From JBHGBM01 sp041946965 (lineage in GTDB: Bacteria; Acidobacteriota; Terriglobia; Bryobacterales; Bryobacteraceae): 64,000 nucleotides of DNA. The position numbers and the translations under genes were made by a program. How positions within the stretch are numbered: the stretch's first letter is position 1; each line of letters opens with the position of its first letter. The stretch lies in the NCBI GenBank assembly GCA_041946965.1, contig JBHGBM010000007.1, forward strand, positions 37,701 to 101,700, in the 5' to 3' direction. This document shows positions 52,601-62,400 of this stretch, one piece after another. The notes under the pieces are model-generated. The model was given only the letters and a program-made list of their open reading frames with translations. It was not told the origin of the DNA and ran no database searches.

Positions 52601-53325
52601 GTCTTGGTGGAGACGTTCATGATGGCCCCGGCCGTGCGCCCGTAGGAGGCGTCGAAAGGCGTGGTCTCCAGCTTGAATTCGGAGACCGCCTGGCTGGGCG
52701 GGATGAACCCCACGCGCCCCTTGGTGCCCGTGACCGGCGCGCCGTCGATGGTGTACTCGTTCGGCGCGACGCCTCCCATGGTGTTGAACTTCGAGGTGCC
52801 CTCCACGGCGGAGAGGTCGCGCGCTTCCGGGTTGCCGGTCCAGATCACGCCTGGCGCGAGCACGGCCAGGGTGAACGGGTTGTTACTGGAGAACGGCAGG
52901 TCCGCCACTTCTCGTGTGGTGAGCACGCGGCCTCCCGAGGCGCTGCTGGTTTCGAGCATCGGCGCGTCGGCCGTGACTTCGATGCTGTCGGCCACGGCCC
53001 CCAACTCCAGCACCGCCTTCAGCTCGATGCGTCCGGCCACCTGCAATTGCAGGCCGCGGCGCAGGAGCTTGCGGAAACCGGCGGCTTCCACCGCGACCGA
53101 GTAACTCCCCGGGTTCAGCAGGCCCACCTCGAAGAACCCGGTGGCGTTGGTCCGGGCGGGATGCGCGACATTGGTTTCATCGTTCACCACCCGCACTTCG
53201 GCGGCGGGGATGACGGCGCCCTGGGGATCCACCACGGTGCCGGCGATGGTCCCGCGGGCATCTTGCGCCGGAACCGTCCGCGCCAGCATCACAACGGCCA
53301 GCGCGCAAACTGCGATTCGTGTCAT
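49645..53325 (-). CDS. Oar-type TonB-dependent receptor with carboxypeptidase-regulatory domain
   Basis: A 1226-residue outer-membrane receptor. A signal peptide (IAVCALAVVMLARTVPAQ) precedes a carboxypeptidase-regulatory-like domain (GTIAGTVVDPQGAVIPAAEV to YSVAVEAAGFRKLLRRG, about 25-93). A plug domain follows, with EYTIDGAPVTGTKGRVGF, FDASYGRTAGAIMNVSTKTG and TNAFHGSLYDQHWQQRWN. A large barrel of about 900 residues ends in LIQLNLRIEF, with a terminal Phe as outer-membrane proteins need. These receptors import large ligands in Acidobacteria and Myxococcales. No TonB box was clearly seen. It lies 15 bases after the DUF4838-type gene stop, so they form an operon. The start has an AAGGA site upstream. 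Confidence 0.93.
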   Translation of the reverse strand: MTRIAVCALAVVMLARTVPAQDARGTIAGTVVDPQGAVIPAAEVRVVNDETNVAHPARTNATGFFEVGLLNPGSYSVAVEAAGFRKLLRRGLQLQVAGRIELKAVLELGAVADSIEVTADAPMLETSSASGGRVLTTREVADLPFSSNNPFTLAVLAPGVIWTGNPEARDLSAVEGTSKFNTMGGVAPNEYTIDGAPVTGTKGRVGFIPPSQAVSEFKLETTPFDASYGRTAGAIMNVSTKTGTNAFHGSLYDQHWQQRWNAMTHFTRLAYEDQVRRGLISPDTPKQNSGRSNNYGVTIGGPVVLPKVYHGKDKLFFFFNFNGIRLDSTDKNNLLHTVPRMSWRQGDFSDLLAVDAPRYTVYDPRSARSAGGRVLRTPFPGNKGVPVLNPMYAPYEKLFPIPNDPAGVVTPEGINNYIAARIPVNQRFKSFVNRYDYNISDRHRVFFRWYWNDHHYNAEDWTYETDPGLMASGKIRINKGGGGNYIWSIGASNLLDFGASYTRFSEGANVPARTKYRATDLGLPAYIDDRAGEFHQLTGLVFQSIRSLGAVYPGIPERGAVGEVKASMTSVRGNHSLRYGWQERRYWFTYNSPGFSSGRVTFNNSFMRAADNTTTASHHGLEWAAFRMGTPNQLLFPANDSAYWSTRNRALYVQDDWRLGSRFRLSFGLRYEREGGITERYNRGISGEFYRDMKMPYTDMVMAAYAANPLKELPASQFRVLGGTRYLGVNGPNTFTDGTHHFLPRLGAVYQLDSRTVLRGGYGWYYDTLNVNRQRASQAGYSQSTITPVSTDLGLTFCCGVGSAANLSSASNPLRDPWPVRPDGTRFEVPVGNALGGAILSGSGFTSYPRDYSPAWQQRWRVGVQRQLSRTMVLEVSYNGSFARIPLLQSLSYLPEQYWVDGNARNTAAENDLNQNVPNPFNIRNLAALQQSDPALYRWLSSMGLYTNTSVRKHTLLRAYPHLGGVSGVREGYSFADIRGRTTYHDAQVQFEKRFSHGLQSSVMYTNAHSEAQDYYFNEFDANPSWRPNDDVRRHRVVWSAIYQLPFGKGKPFLKQGIGRHLAGGWQVSWVYQYQEGPPLGFGNVFYYGDIKDLPKLLNHEEAHARDIHTWFDAGLIYTGPGAIPAGFTGFEGRSNMQIANFQKRVFPAGFDDIRADGLRLWDVKVMRNFEIRERVKTALSIDLLNAANHTNFGTPVTNPAAKNFGKVTSQNGAGRLIQLNLRIEF

Positions 53326-53340
53326 TGCCTGATCCTTGTT

Positions 53341-55593
53341 CTAACGGCTTGCCAGAATCCAAACCGGACGGAAAACGCCCGGCTGCCCTTTCTCCGTTTC
53401 CACGCGCATGACCAGCCGGTTCTCGCCGGCGTTCACCGCGGCATCCGATAAATCGAACGCAGGTGCGGTCTGCCGCGCGAGTTCCCGGCCGTTCAGCCAG
53501 ATGCGCGACGGCCCTCCCACGCCGGCAAAGAACAGGTCGAGCCGCGCCTCCGCCGGCCGCGTGAAGGTCAGCGAATACCACACCGTGCGCGCGGGCTTGC
53601 TCGTCCGGGCCGCGGGCTGCAAGCGCCACGGCTCGCCGAGGGAGATCTCCGCCCAATCGCCCGCGCCCTCATAGCGGAAGCGCCATTTGAGCGGCAGCGA
53701 AGCGGCGGGCGCCCGGCCATTCAACCCGCCCGTAAGTTGCAGCCCCGTGTGATCGCCCATGCGTATCTCCCACTGGTCCGACCATTCGGTCCAATCGTGG
53801 TGCTTGGGCGCGATCTCGCGGCGCCAGGCTCGCAGCCGCGTGACGGCGCCGGTCAGCCCGCGCGCATCCTTGATTTCTCCGGCCGCGCGCGCCGCCGCCA
53901 CCGCCGCGATGGCTTCCGTGGTGAGCCGCACGTGCCGCAGGCCGTCGTTGAGGAAGCGCACGCGGCCGCGCACCTCCGCATCACTCGCACCAGCCAGGCG
54001 CGCGGCCTCGCCCAGGATCTGCTGCGCTTCATCCAGCACGCCGCCGGTGAACAGCTTGGGCATTGCGCCTACTATAGTGTACATGCCCGGCGCTTCCGCC
54101 GCGATGCGTTCCGCCGTGAACCGCTCCCAATAATCGAGGTACTTGCGGATGGCCGGCGCAGCCTTTCCAAACGCCGCGGTGTATTCCTGGACGACCTGCT
54201 CCACCGAAAGCTCCGGCCGCGCGTGCAGCCGCGCCACCACGTAATACCAGGGTCCTTGCGTGCTCCAGCGGCCAAACAGGCTGTCGAAATCCGTGCCCAG
54301 CATGTTGTGCTCGCGCGCGTACTTCATGAACTCGCCGGAATCGCGCAGCGGTAGATACGGCGTCATGTGGCCGGAGCAGAACCAGTTCGGACGGAAGTAC
54401 AGTTTCGCGCCCGCTTCGGCCCACCCGGCCCAGTGGGCCTGAAGATCGTCGCCGCCCTCGCGGCGCGGCACGCTGCTCGGATTGCCGATATAGCCGAGCG
54501 CGATGTTGGGCCGCAGCTTCACACCTTTCGGCGGCGTGCGGTAGTTGGTGTACGCGTAGCCGCACACCAGCACGTTCGGATTGATGGCCGCGGCCTTCTC
54601 CGCGATGGCGTTCCAGAAACGCACATAGCGATACGTCAGCACGGATCTGTCCACGTTCTCCGGCGTGGTGATCTCCGGCTTGTCCCATGCGCGGCAGCGC
54701 TCGCAAGTGCAGTAGGCCCGGCTGTCGTTGGGCGCGGCGGCAAGCGTGGGTCCCGCCCCGGCCGCCTGCCAGTCGCGCACGATCTGCTCGACCACCGCGG
54801 GATTGCTCACGCACAACTTCACGCGGTCGGGTTTGGGATACGGCTGCTTGCGGTTGAGCAGCGTGGCAAAGTATTCCGGATGCGTCTGGCCGTACTTCTC
54901 CCACCAGCGCGTGAAGCTGTGGCCGAAGGGCAGGTTTTCGCGGCGGCCCATCTGCTGGCGGCGCAGCCAGGCGTATTCCTCGCGGGCAAGCCGCCCGGTG
55001 ACGTCCGGCGGGAGCCAGTCGATCCCCTCCACCACGAACTCGTTCATGCCGCGGAAACGCGTGCGCAGCGTGCGAAACTTGCGCTGCACGAGCTCCGGCC
55101 CGCCGGTGCGGTCGAGTCCCTCCACCGCGATCCGCGCGCGGCGCGGAGCGTATGTGCCGAATTCCCCCGGCCACAGCCAGCGAACGCCGAGTTCGCGGTC
55201 GAGGAAGTCGTACACCGCGAACAGCGTTCCGGGCTGGACGCCCCCCAGATCCAGCGGGTCCGAGCCGCGGTCCCGGCCGGCCAGGCACAGGGCATTGCCG
55301 GCGGTCTTCACGCGAAAGTGCTCGAGCGTGAGGCCGGAGGCGTCCACGCCGGCCGCGGCGGCGGCGCGGCCGATGAGCACCCGGGCGCCGGCCGGGGCGG
55401 TCTCCACGATGGACAGGCGCGCGCCGGTCGCCCTCTCGATGTGGTCGCGCAATTCCTCCGCCGCGTAACGCTCCACTCCAGTGGCGCCCGCCGGGATCAC
55501 AATGGAAGCGGCCGCCTTCCCGTTTTCCACCAGTATCACCGAAGCAACCGCCGAAGATAGCGAAAGAAACAGACCAAAGATAAGACGGCTCAT
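53341..55593 (-). CDS. secreted DUF4838-type glycan-active protein
   Basis: A 750-residue exported protein of the DUF4838 type. A signal peptide (SRLIFGLFLSLSSAVASV) is followed by an alpha/beta domain similar to GH67/GH20 N-terminal domains (SIVIPAGATGVERYAAEELR, about 30-49). The DUF4838 body includes LFAVYDFLDRELGVRWLWPG, HPEYFATLLNRKQPYPK, YCTCERCRAWDKPEITTPEN and NVLVCGYAYTNYRTPPKGVK. A C-terminal beta-sandwich (about 610-740, LDLFFAGVGGPSRIWLNGRE) resembles sugar-binding jelly rolls of GH2 enzymes. Members are thought to act on glycans, but no proven reaction exists. It is the first gene of an operon with the TonB-dependent receptor and divergent from the GH36-like gene. Confidence 0.82.
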   Translation of the reverse strand: MSRLIFGLFLSLSSAVASVILVENGKAAASIVIPAGATGVERYAAEELRDHIERATGARLSIVETAPAGARVLIGRAAAAAGVDASGLTLEHFRVKTAGNALCLAGRDRGSDPLDLGGVQPGTLFAVYDFLDRELGVRWLWPGEFGTYAPRRARIAVEGLDRTGGPELVQRKFRTLRTRFRGMNEFVVEGIDWLPPDVTGRLAREEYAWLRRQQMGRRENLPFGHSFTRWWEKYGQTHPEYFATLLNRKQPYPKPDRVKLCVSNPAVVEQIVRDWQAAGAGPTLAAAPNDSRAYCTCERCRAWDKPEITTPENVDRSVLTYRYVRFWNAIAEKAAAINPNVLVCGYAYTNYRTPPKGVKLRPNIALGYIGNPSSVPRREGGDDLQAHWAGWAEAGAKLYFRPNWFCSGHMTPYLPLRDSGEFMKYAREHNMLGTDFDSLFGRWSTQGPWYYVVARLHARPELSVEQVVQEYTAAFGKAAPAIRKYLDYWERFTAERIAAEAPGMYTIVGAMPKLFTGGVLDEAQQILGEAARLAGASDAEVRGRVRFLNDGLRHVRLTTEAIAAVAAARAAGEIKDARGLTGAVTRLRAWRREIAPKHHDWTEWSDQWEIRMGDHTGLQLTGGLNGRAPAASLPLKWRFRYEGAGDWAEISLGEPWRLQPAARTSKPARTVWYSLTFTRPAEARLDLFFAGVGGPSRIWLNGRELARQTAPAFDLSDAAVNAGENRLVMRVETEKGQPGVFRPVWILASR

Positions 55594-55676
55594 TATTCCG
55601 CTTTGTAGCGAAATAGTAGAATCCGGCTGGGCCGATGTCAAACCCCGGCACGCCCGGTGTGTGATACTACCTGTCT

Positions 55677-57773
55677 ATGCGACAGCTTCTTGCGGCGGCG
55701 TGTGCCCTGCTGCCGGCATTCGCGGCCGAAACGGACCTCGCGCGCAGTTGGCCCGCCGAACCCGCGCATCCGCTGTTTAGCGTGTTGCGCGCGGGGCCGG
55801 GGTTCTCGTTCGACTACATGGACCGGCGTGTCGGCCCGGACCTGCCGCAGGGCTGGTCGGCGTCGCTCCGCCCCACCGCGGAGGGCTCCGAATTGTCGCT
55901 GCGCCACACCAGCGGCCTCGTGGCGCGCCGCCGCGCCCGCGTATGGAAGGAGTTCGAAGCCGTCGAGTACACGGTCGCCTTCCGCAACGAGGGCGGCGCG
56001 GCATTGCCCGCGTTGAAGTCGGTGGACGTGCTGGACCTGACCTTCGGGCGCGTCCTGAAAGGTCTGTCGATCGTTTCGAGCGGCGGCGGGCAGCGCGACG
56101 AGGCCTACCCGCCCGTGAGCTACGCGCTCCAGCGCCGGTACTTCGCGCACCATCAGGCGCTCAACCGCCCGGGGCGCGCGGGCTCCCCGATGGTGCTTTC
56201 GGCGGAGGGCGGCCGCTCGTCCAACGGCCGCCTTCCGTTCTTCTTCATCGACCACCCCGAGCTGCGCGCCGGCGTCTTCGTGGCCATCGGCTGGACCGGC
56301 CAATGGACCGCGCGTATGGTGGGCAGCTACGTGGACCGGTCGCTGTGGGTCGCCGGCGGAATGCCGGGCATCAACATCCGGCTCGATCCTGGCGAAGAGA
56401 TCTCCGGGCCGTCGATTCTGCTGGGCTGCTATCGCGGCGATCTCGCGGACGGCTCCAACCGCCTGCGGCGGCTCATCCGGACACGCTACCTGCCGCGGCT
56501 CGCCGGCCAGGAGCCCGCGCCCATCACGGTCTACGACCACTGGTGGAACATCAACGTCGAGTTCGACGAAGCGTATCTGCGCAAGGTCGCGGATGTCGCC
56601 GCCGCAACCGGCCACGAGTATTTCCTGCTGGATGCCGGCTGGTACGCGGGCGCGCCGACCACGGCCGTGGGTTTCGCCGCCGGAGTGGGCAACTGGGATG
56701 AGGTGGACCGCAAGAAGTTTCCTAACGGCCTGAAGCCGTTCGCGGAGTATGTGCGCTCCAAGGGCCTCAAATTCGGCCTGTGGTTCGAGCCGGAACGCGT
56801 GGCGCGCGGCTCGTTGCTGGCAAAACAGCATCCCGACTGGGTGCTCTGGCTGCCTGATTCCGTCAAGGAGGACAAGCCGTACACCATCCGCTCGCACGGC
56901 GTGCTCGACTACGGACGCAGGGAAGCGCGCGAGTGGATGTTCGCCATGATGGACCGTTACATCCGCGACCTCGACGTGCGCTACATCCGGCACGACTACA
57001 ACCAGAATCCGCTGGCCTACTGGAATTCGCACGATGCGCCGGGGCGCCACGGCATCCGGCAGATCCGCCACCTCGAGGGACTCGCCGAGGTGATCGACCG
57101 CCTGCGCGAAAAACATCCGCTGGTGACTCTGGAGGGCTGCGCGAGCGGAGGGCGCAGGATCGATCTCGAGACCATCCGGCGCTTCCATACCACCTGGATC
57201 GGGGACCACACGCTCGACCCGCGCACCGTGCGCTGGAACCTCCACGGGCTGCACCATTTCCTGCCGGGCAATTACCTGTACGTGGCCTATTCCTGGCCCA
57301 TGCCGTATCAAAGCGGGGAGGACCTGACCGCGGCGTCGCTGATGCCTTTCATGGGCGGCGCGTTCGGCAGCTCCGGGCGGCTGGACCTCTGGCCGGCGGC
57401 CTTTCGCAGCACGGCCGCGCAGCATCTGGCTGCGCATCAGAAGCTGCGCGCGCTGCTCATGGAGGATTATTATCCGCTTACCCGCCAGGAAGGCGACGAT
57501 GCGTCCTGGGCGGCCTGGCAGTTCCACAACCCGCAAACCGGCGAAGGCTTCGTGCAGGCATTCCGCACCGGCTCAAGCGAGCCGGCCCGCCGCTTCCATC
57601 CCCGCGCGCTCGAGGCCGGCGCGGCCTACGAGTTCCGCGATCCGCTCGGCGCAAGGCGGTTCACCATGCAGGGTGCCGAGCTGGCCCGCGCCGGCCTCGA
57701 GTTCCGCCTCGAGCGCGACGGTTCGCAGATCCTGCTCTACCGGCGCGCCGCTACCGCGCCGCCGCGCCGCTGA
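55677..57773 (+). CDS. secreted GH36-type alpha-galactosidase-like enzyme
   Basis: A 698-residue exported glycoside hydrolase of clan GH-D (GH36/GH27-like). A signal peptide (RQLLAAACALLPAFAAE) is followed by a beta-supersandwich N-terminal domain (about 30-270) and a TIM barrel. The barrel has TVYDHWWNINVEFDEAYLRK, YFLLDAGWYAGAPT (Asp319), LKFGLWFEPERVARGSLLAK and RYIRHDYNQNP with the likely nucleophile Asp440. TLEGCASGGRRIDLETIRRF and TTWIGDHT follow, with Asp510 as acid/base candidate. The family removes alpha-galactose or related residues. The usual W-x-S-D context at the acid/base is WIGD here. TGATACT ends eight bases before ATG, hinting leaderless. Its 3' end overlaps the next, convergent gene by 23 bases. 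Confidence 0.88.
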   Translation: MRQLLAAACALLPAFAAETDLARSWPAEPAHPLFSVLRAGPGFSFDYMDRRVGPDLPQGWSASLRPTAEGSELSLRHTSGLVARRRARVWKEFEAVEYTVAFRNEGGAALPALKSVDVLDLTFGRVLKGLSIVSSGGGQRDEAYPPVSYALQRRYFAHHQALNRPGRAGSPMVLSAEGGRSSNGRLPFFFIDHPELRAGVFVAIGWTGQWTARMVGSYVDRSLWVAGGMPGINIRLDPGEEISGPSILLGCYRGDLADGSNRLRRLIRTRYLPRLAGQEPAPITVYDHWWNINVEFDEAYLRKVADVAAATGHEYFLLDAGWYAGAPTTAVGFAAGVGNWDEVDRKKFPNGLKPFAEYVRSKGLKFGLWFEPERVARGSLLAKQHPDWVLWLPDSVKEDKPYTIRSHGVLDYGRREAREWMFAMMDRYIRDLDVRYIRHDYNQNPLAYWNSHDAPGRHGIRQIRHLEGLAEVIDRLREKHPLVTLEGCASGGRRIDLETIRRFHTTWIGDHTLDPRTVRWNLHGLHHFLPGNYLYVAYSWPMPYQSGEDLTAASLMPFMGGAFGSSGRLDLWPAAFRSTAAQHLAAHQKLRALLMEDYYPLTRQEGDDASWAAWQFHNPQTGEGFVQAFRTGSSEPARRFHPRALEAGAAYEFRDPLGARRFTMQGAELARAGLEFRLERDGSQILLYRRAATAPPRR

Positions 57774-59349
57774 CCTGAATTCGCCGTCCCTGCCCGGGTT
57801 TCAAAGCAAGCGGGAAACCGGAAATCAGCTCCCGCCCGGAAACGGTAACCGGGGCGGCGCCGTCCACCGTGACCTTGTAGCGAAGTTGCGGGCGCACGGT
57901 GTACCACTCCTGCGTCTCATTGATGCGCGCCCAATCGATTTTCGCGGCCTTGTGTTCCGAACGGGGCCAATCGAAACACAGGCGGCCGGACCACGGCACG
58001 TCCGCTTCGGCGTGCAGATAGAGTTCGCCGTTCTTTTCGAAGGCGCCAAGCCGGAGCTTCTCGATGTAGGGGATGGTCCGCACGCCCCGCGAAGCCAGGT
58101 TCATGTGGAGCACCAGGCGGCGCCCCGTGCTGCCGTCGTCGTGGTCGCCGGAGTAAGGGCCGTATTCCTCCATCCAGCAACTGCGATGCCTCTCGGTCAT
58201 GAACTGAAGCCAACTGAATACCCGCGGCCATTCCGGGTAGCGTTTCCACAGGATGATCATGCTCTCGTAGGAATCGCTCCAGTTGTCCCAGTGCTGCCAG
58301 ATGGGCCGGTTGCGAAGAAACCAGAACACCGGCTTTTCGATGGCCGCGCGGTAGCGGTCTTCACCCGTGCCGCGGTCGTAGTTCTCACAGGCAAAGTAGA
58401 TGTACCCCCAGGCGTGGGGCATCTTCAACGTAGGGTGGATCTCCTTCTCACCGGTTGCCAGATCCACGGCGAAATACCAGAAGCCGTTGGCTGGGTCGCG
58501 CCCCGCTTCGAGAATGCGGTCGAGCAGGTTGCGCAGGGCCGGCTGGTACTGGCGCGCCCTCGGGCGCTTGAGCTGGCACTCCAGCGCGAAGATCTCGCCC
58601 AGCCCGACCACCGCTTCGTTGCCGTGGTCCGTCAGCCCCACTTTCCGGATCTTCTGGATCGGATCGGCCAACAGGTACTGGTCGGCAATGCCCTCCGCCC
58701 AACGCAGATATTTCTCGTCGCCGGACATCGCATACAGCCTGCCCAGGGTCTGGAGCATGTTGCCGTGGATTTCCGTGATGTCGCGCTGCGAGACGCCGTG
58801 TTCGAGGCCGCCGCGCTCCATCCAGACCATCAACGCGGTGGTCAGCCGCGCCAACTCCCGGTACCAGTCGTTCTCGATCCCGATCGACTCGACGATGCGC
58901 ATCAGGCCGTCCTTGCACCACTCCGACGCGCCGAAGGCGAGTTTCCCCTCCTGGCCGGGTCCGGGATCGAGTTTCACTTTCTTCCGCAGATCGTAGGGAG
59001 CCGGTATTCCGGACGCTGTGGAACAGAGTGCGATCGAGGTGGCCAGCGTGCGGTGGAGGGTTCCGCCTTTGGCGATCGCCGGGGTGTCCACGAAATACGC
59101 GATGGGAACCATCGAGCCGTAGTGATCGGCGGCCTCGTTCGCGTACTCCCAGACCCGTCCTCGCGAGTACAGGCCCGTCCCGGGGTCTCTCTTGAATTCA
59201 TACCAGCCTTTGAGGAGCCGCAGAGCGCCGGTCCCGGATTCCTCATAGATTCGGCCTCGCGCGCGCGCCAGGTCCCAGTAAGCTTGATCGTCTCCATGGC
59301 CCGCCGCACCCAGGCCGAGCAACAGCGCAGTGCATGTCAGCAGTTTCAA
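57751..59349 (-). CDS. secreted alpha/alpha-toroid-like protein, unknown function
   Basis: A 532-residue exported protein of no named family. A short lipoprotein-like or Sec leader (KLLTCTALLLGLGAAGHG) precedes a helical body with six-hairpin character: ALMVWMERGGLEHGVSQRDI, HGNMLQTLGRLYAMSGDEKY, LRWAEGIADQYLLADPIQKI and GYIYFACENYDRGTGEDRYR. The C-terminal 110 residues form beta strands (LRLGAFEKNGELYLHAEADV, LCFDWPRSEHKAAKIDWARI). This resembles unsaturated-glucuronyl hydrolase or beta-L-arabinofuranosidase-like architectures, without a decisive motif. The start is TTG at 59349, backed by GGAGG seven bases upstream. It converges with and overlaps the GH36-like gene. Confidence 0.72.
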   Translation of the reverse strand: MKLLTCTALLLGLGAAGHGDDQAYWDLARARGRIYEESGTGALRLLKGWYEFKRDPGTGLYSRGRVWEYANEAADHYGSMVPIAYFVDTPAIAKGGTLHRTLATSIALCSTASGIPAPYDLRKKVKLDPGPGQEGKLAFGASEWCKDGLMRIVESIGIENDWYRELARLTTALMVWMERGGLEHGVSQRDITEIHGNMLQTLGRLYAMSGDEKYLRWAEGIADQYLLADPIQKIRKVGLTDHGNEAVVGLGEIFALECQLKRPRARQYQPALRNLLDRILEAGRDPANGFWYFAVDLATGEKEIHPTLKMPHAWGYIYFACENYDRGTGEDRYRAAIEKPVFWFLRNRPIWQHWDNWSDSYESMIILWKRYPEWPRVFSWLQFMTERHRSCWMEEYGPYSGDHDDGSTGRRLVLHMNLASRGVRTIPYIEKLRLGAFEKNGELYLHAEADVPWSGRLCFDWPRSEHKAAKIDWARINETQEWYTVRPQLRYKVTVDGAAPVTVSGRELISGFPLALKPGQGRRIQVSGAAAR

Positions 59350-59493
59350 AATCTCGCCTCCACAGGCGCAGACTACGCGGAAAGGCGGCGCCCGTCAAGG
59401 CTCTCCGCATCCGGCATTGCCCCCACCCGTCCATGGGAGTAGACTTGTCAGCACATGATCGAGCCGTAGTACCGGATCGACTGGAGAGCATCT
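59350..59493. other. divergent intergenic region
   Basis: A 144-base spacer between the TTG start at 59349 (minus) and the receptor ATG at 59494 (plus). GGAGAG ahead of 59494 is a ribosome site. I saw no clear -35/-10 pair on either strand and no operator-like palindrome. Confidence 0.35.
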
Positions 59494-62400
59494 ATGATGG
59501 CGAGCGTGACGTTGAGATTGCTGTTGTCGGCCTCATTGTTGGTTTGTCTGGTTCCGGCGCAGTCGCCCGACCGCGCCACGGTGAGCGGCGTGATCACGGA
59601 TGCGCAAGGCGCGGTCGTGGTGGGCGCGGAAGTCACCGCACTCAACACCCAGACCGGTACGAAGTACCCGGTCAAGAGCAACGAGTCCGGGTTCTATGTG
59701 ATCCGGCTGCTGCCCATCGGCGACTACGTGATCTCGGCGGAAATGCAGGGGTTCCGGCGCTTCGAGCGGCACGGGATTACCTTGACCACGGGCCAGACCC
59801 TGGGGCTGGATATTCAACTGGAGGTCGGCGCCCTGACCGAAGCCATCAATGTGACGGCCTCGGCTTCGGGTTTGGAGACGCGCACCTCCGAGGTGAGCGT
59901 GCTGGTTGAATCCAAGACCATGGAGAACATGGCGTTGGGCGATCGCCGCACCATGAACATCCTGCGGTTCGCGCCCGCGGTGGTGTTCGTCAACTACGAT
60001 AGCGGCGCGAAACCCAACTTCTCCATGGCCGGCGGCCGGACGCAGAGCCAGATGTTCTGGATCGACGGGGGCACGGGTCAAAACATGCGCCTGGGCGTGG
60101 GACAGGTGGATACGGACCCGCCGGTCGAGGTGGTGCAGGAAATCAAGGTGCTCACGAACAACTATGCGGCCGAGTACGGCGGCTCGGCTGGCGGCGTGAT
60201 CGTGGCCACCACCAAGTCGGGCACCAACCAGTTCAAGGGCAGCCTGTTCGAGTACCTGCGCAACGACAAACTGGACGCGGCCAACTTCTTCGCCCCTGTT
60301 TCCGGAGACAAGAAGGTAAAAGCGCCGCTGCGGTACAACGTGTTCGGCGGTACGGTGGGCGGACCCATTCGCCGCGACAAGGCGTTTTTCTTCTTCGGCT
60401 ACGAGGGGTCGCGGCGCCACGAAGGCGCCACCAGCACCCTCACGGTGCCCACGGCGGAGCAGAAGGCGGGCGACTACTCGCAGACCGTGGACGCCCGCGG
60501 CGCGCTGGTCCCGATTTACGATCCCGCTACCACGCGGCAGGAAGGCGCCCGCTACGTGCGCACCCAATTCCCGGGCAACCGCATCCCCGCAAACCGCCTG
60601 GATCCCGTCGCGGTGAAGCTGACCGGCTTCTATCCGGCTCCGAACAAGGCGCCGGACAATCCCACGGGGGCCAACAACTATCGCGCCAATTCGGTAGATA
60701 CGCTCACCCGCAACAACTTCACCGTCAAGGTGGACTATAACCTCGGTGACAACGACAAGCTCAACGCACGCTACCTTTACAATAGCGACGATACCGGCGG
60801 CACCAGCGTCTGGCCCGAGGCCGGCGCGGATACCACCAACAACACCAAGCGCCACCAGCAGTTCTGGTACGGTTCCTGGACGCGGGTGTTCAGCTCCGCC
60901 TTGGTCAACGAGTTCCGGTTCACTTACGGCAATCGGATCAATCACGCTTATTCGCGGGGACTGGGCGGCAACTGGCCCAGCAAGATCGGCATCAAAGGCG
61001 TGCCGGATGACGCCTTCCCGCAGATCGCCGCAACCGGTTTCGCCACGTTCGGTTCGGCCAATCAGGAACGGCGGCAATTTCCCATCGAGCAGTACCAGAT
61101 CGTGGACAACGTCTCCTGGGTTCGCGCGCGGCACGCTTTGAAGCTGGGAGTCGAGTTGCGCCCCTCCTACAACTACGAAATCAACCGCCCCGCCGCTTCG
61201 GGGACCTTCGGTTTCAGCACTCTTCCGACCGGGTTGCCGGGAACGGCGGCCAGCGGCAACGGACTGGCGAGCATGTTGTTGGGCTTTGTTACCGGCTTCA
61301 CCGCGCGCCAGACGGAACTGCTGGACCGTTCGAGCTGGTACCTGGCCGGTTTCGTGCAAGACGACTGGACGGTCAGCAGGAATCTGACCTTCAATCTTGG
61401 CGTGCGGTTTGAAACTGACACGCCGATCGTGGATGCCAACAACCGGATGAACGGCTTCGATCCGGCCGCCATCAACCCGGTTTCCGGGACGCCGGGCGTG
61501 GTGAAGTTCGCCGGCCTCAACGGCTGGCGCACGAAACCTTACGATACCGACTGGAACAATTTCGGGCCTCGCTTCGGTTTTGCCTGGCGGGTGCTGGGCA
61601 GCCAGAGGTTCGTGCTGCGCGGCGGCTACGGGATTCTCTTTGCGCACCCGTTCGACCACGGCGCGCCCACTTCGGCCTCGCTCGGCTTCGAGATCTCGGC
61701 GGCGCTGAACACCCCGGACCAGGGCATCACCGCCCCGTTCTACCTGAAGGATGGAGTGCCCGGCCTCAACCTGACCAAGCCGGACCTCAACGACTCCTAC
61801 GGCGCGGTGGCGGTGGGACGAAACGCCACGACGGCCGTCACCTACTATGAGCCCTACCGCCGCACGGGTTATGCGCAGCACTTCAATCTCAGCTTGCAGC
61901 GCGAGTTTCCCGGGCAGATCATTGTCGAGCTCAGTTATCTGGCCAACCTCTCGCGTAAGCTGGCCTCCAGCAACATCGCCATCAACCAGATCCGCCCCGA
62001 AGTGCTGGGGCCAGGGCGTACCACGCAGGCGTACCGGCCGTTCCCGCAGTTTTCGAACGTCTCGATCAATCTGCCGGCATTCGGCGTATCGTCGTATCAC
62101 GGCGGCGTGGTGCGCTTCGAGAAGCGTTTCTCGAAGGGACTGAACATAGTAAGCACTTACACATGGTCTAAATTCCTGAACAACGTCGATGAGGGTGGTT
62201 CGGCCCTGGGAAACGAAGGCGGCAATTACTCGAATTACTATAACCGGCGCGCGGATTGGGGGCCCTCGGAGAATGACATTCCGCACCGGTTCTCCCTGGG
62301 CAGCGTCTGGGAACTGCCCTTTGGCGCCGGCAGGCCCTACCTGGCTTCGCATCCCTTGCGCCACCTGGTGGGCGACTGGGGAGTCAGCCTGGGCATGGTG

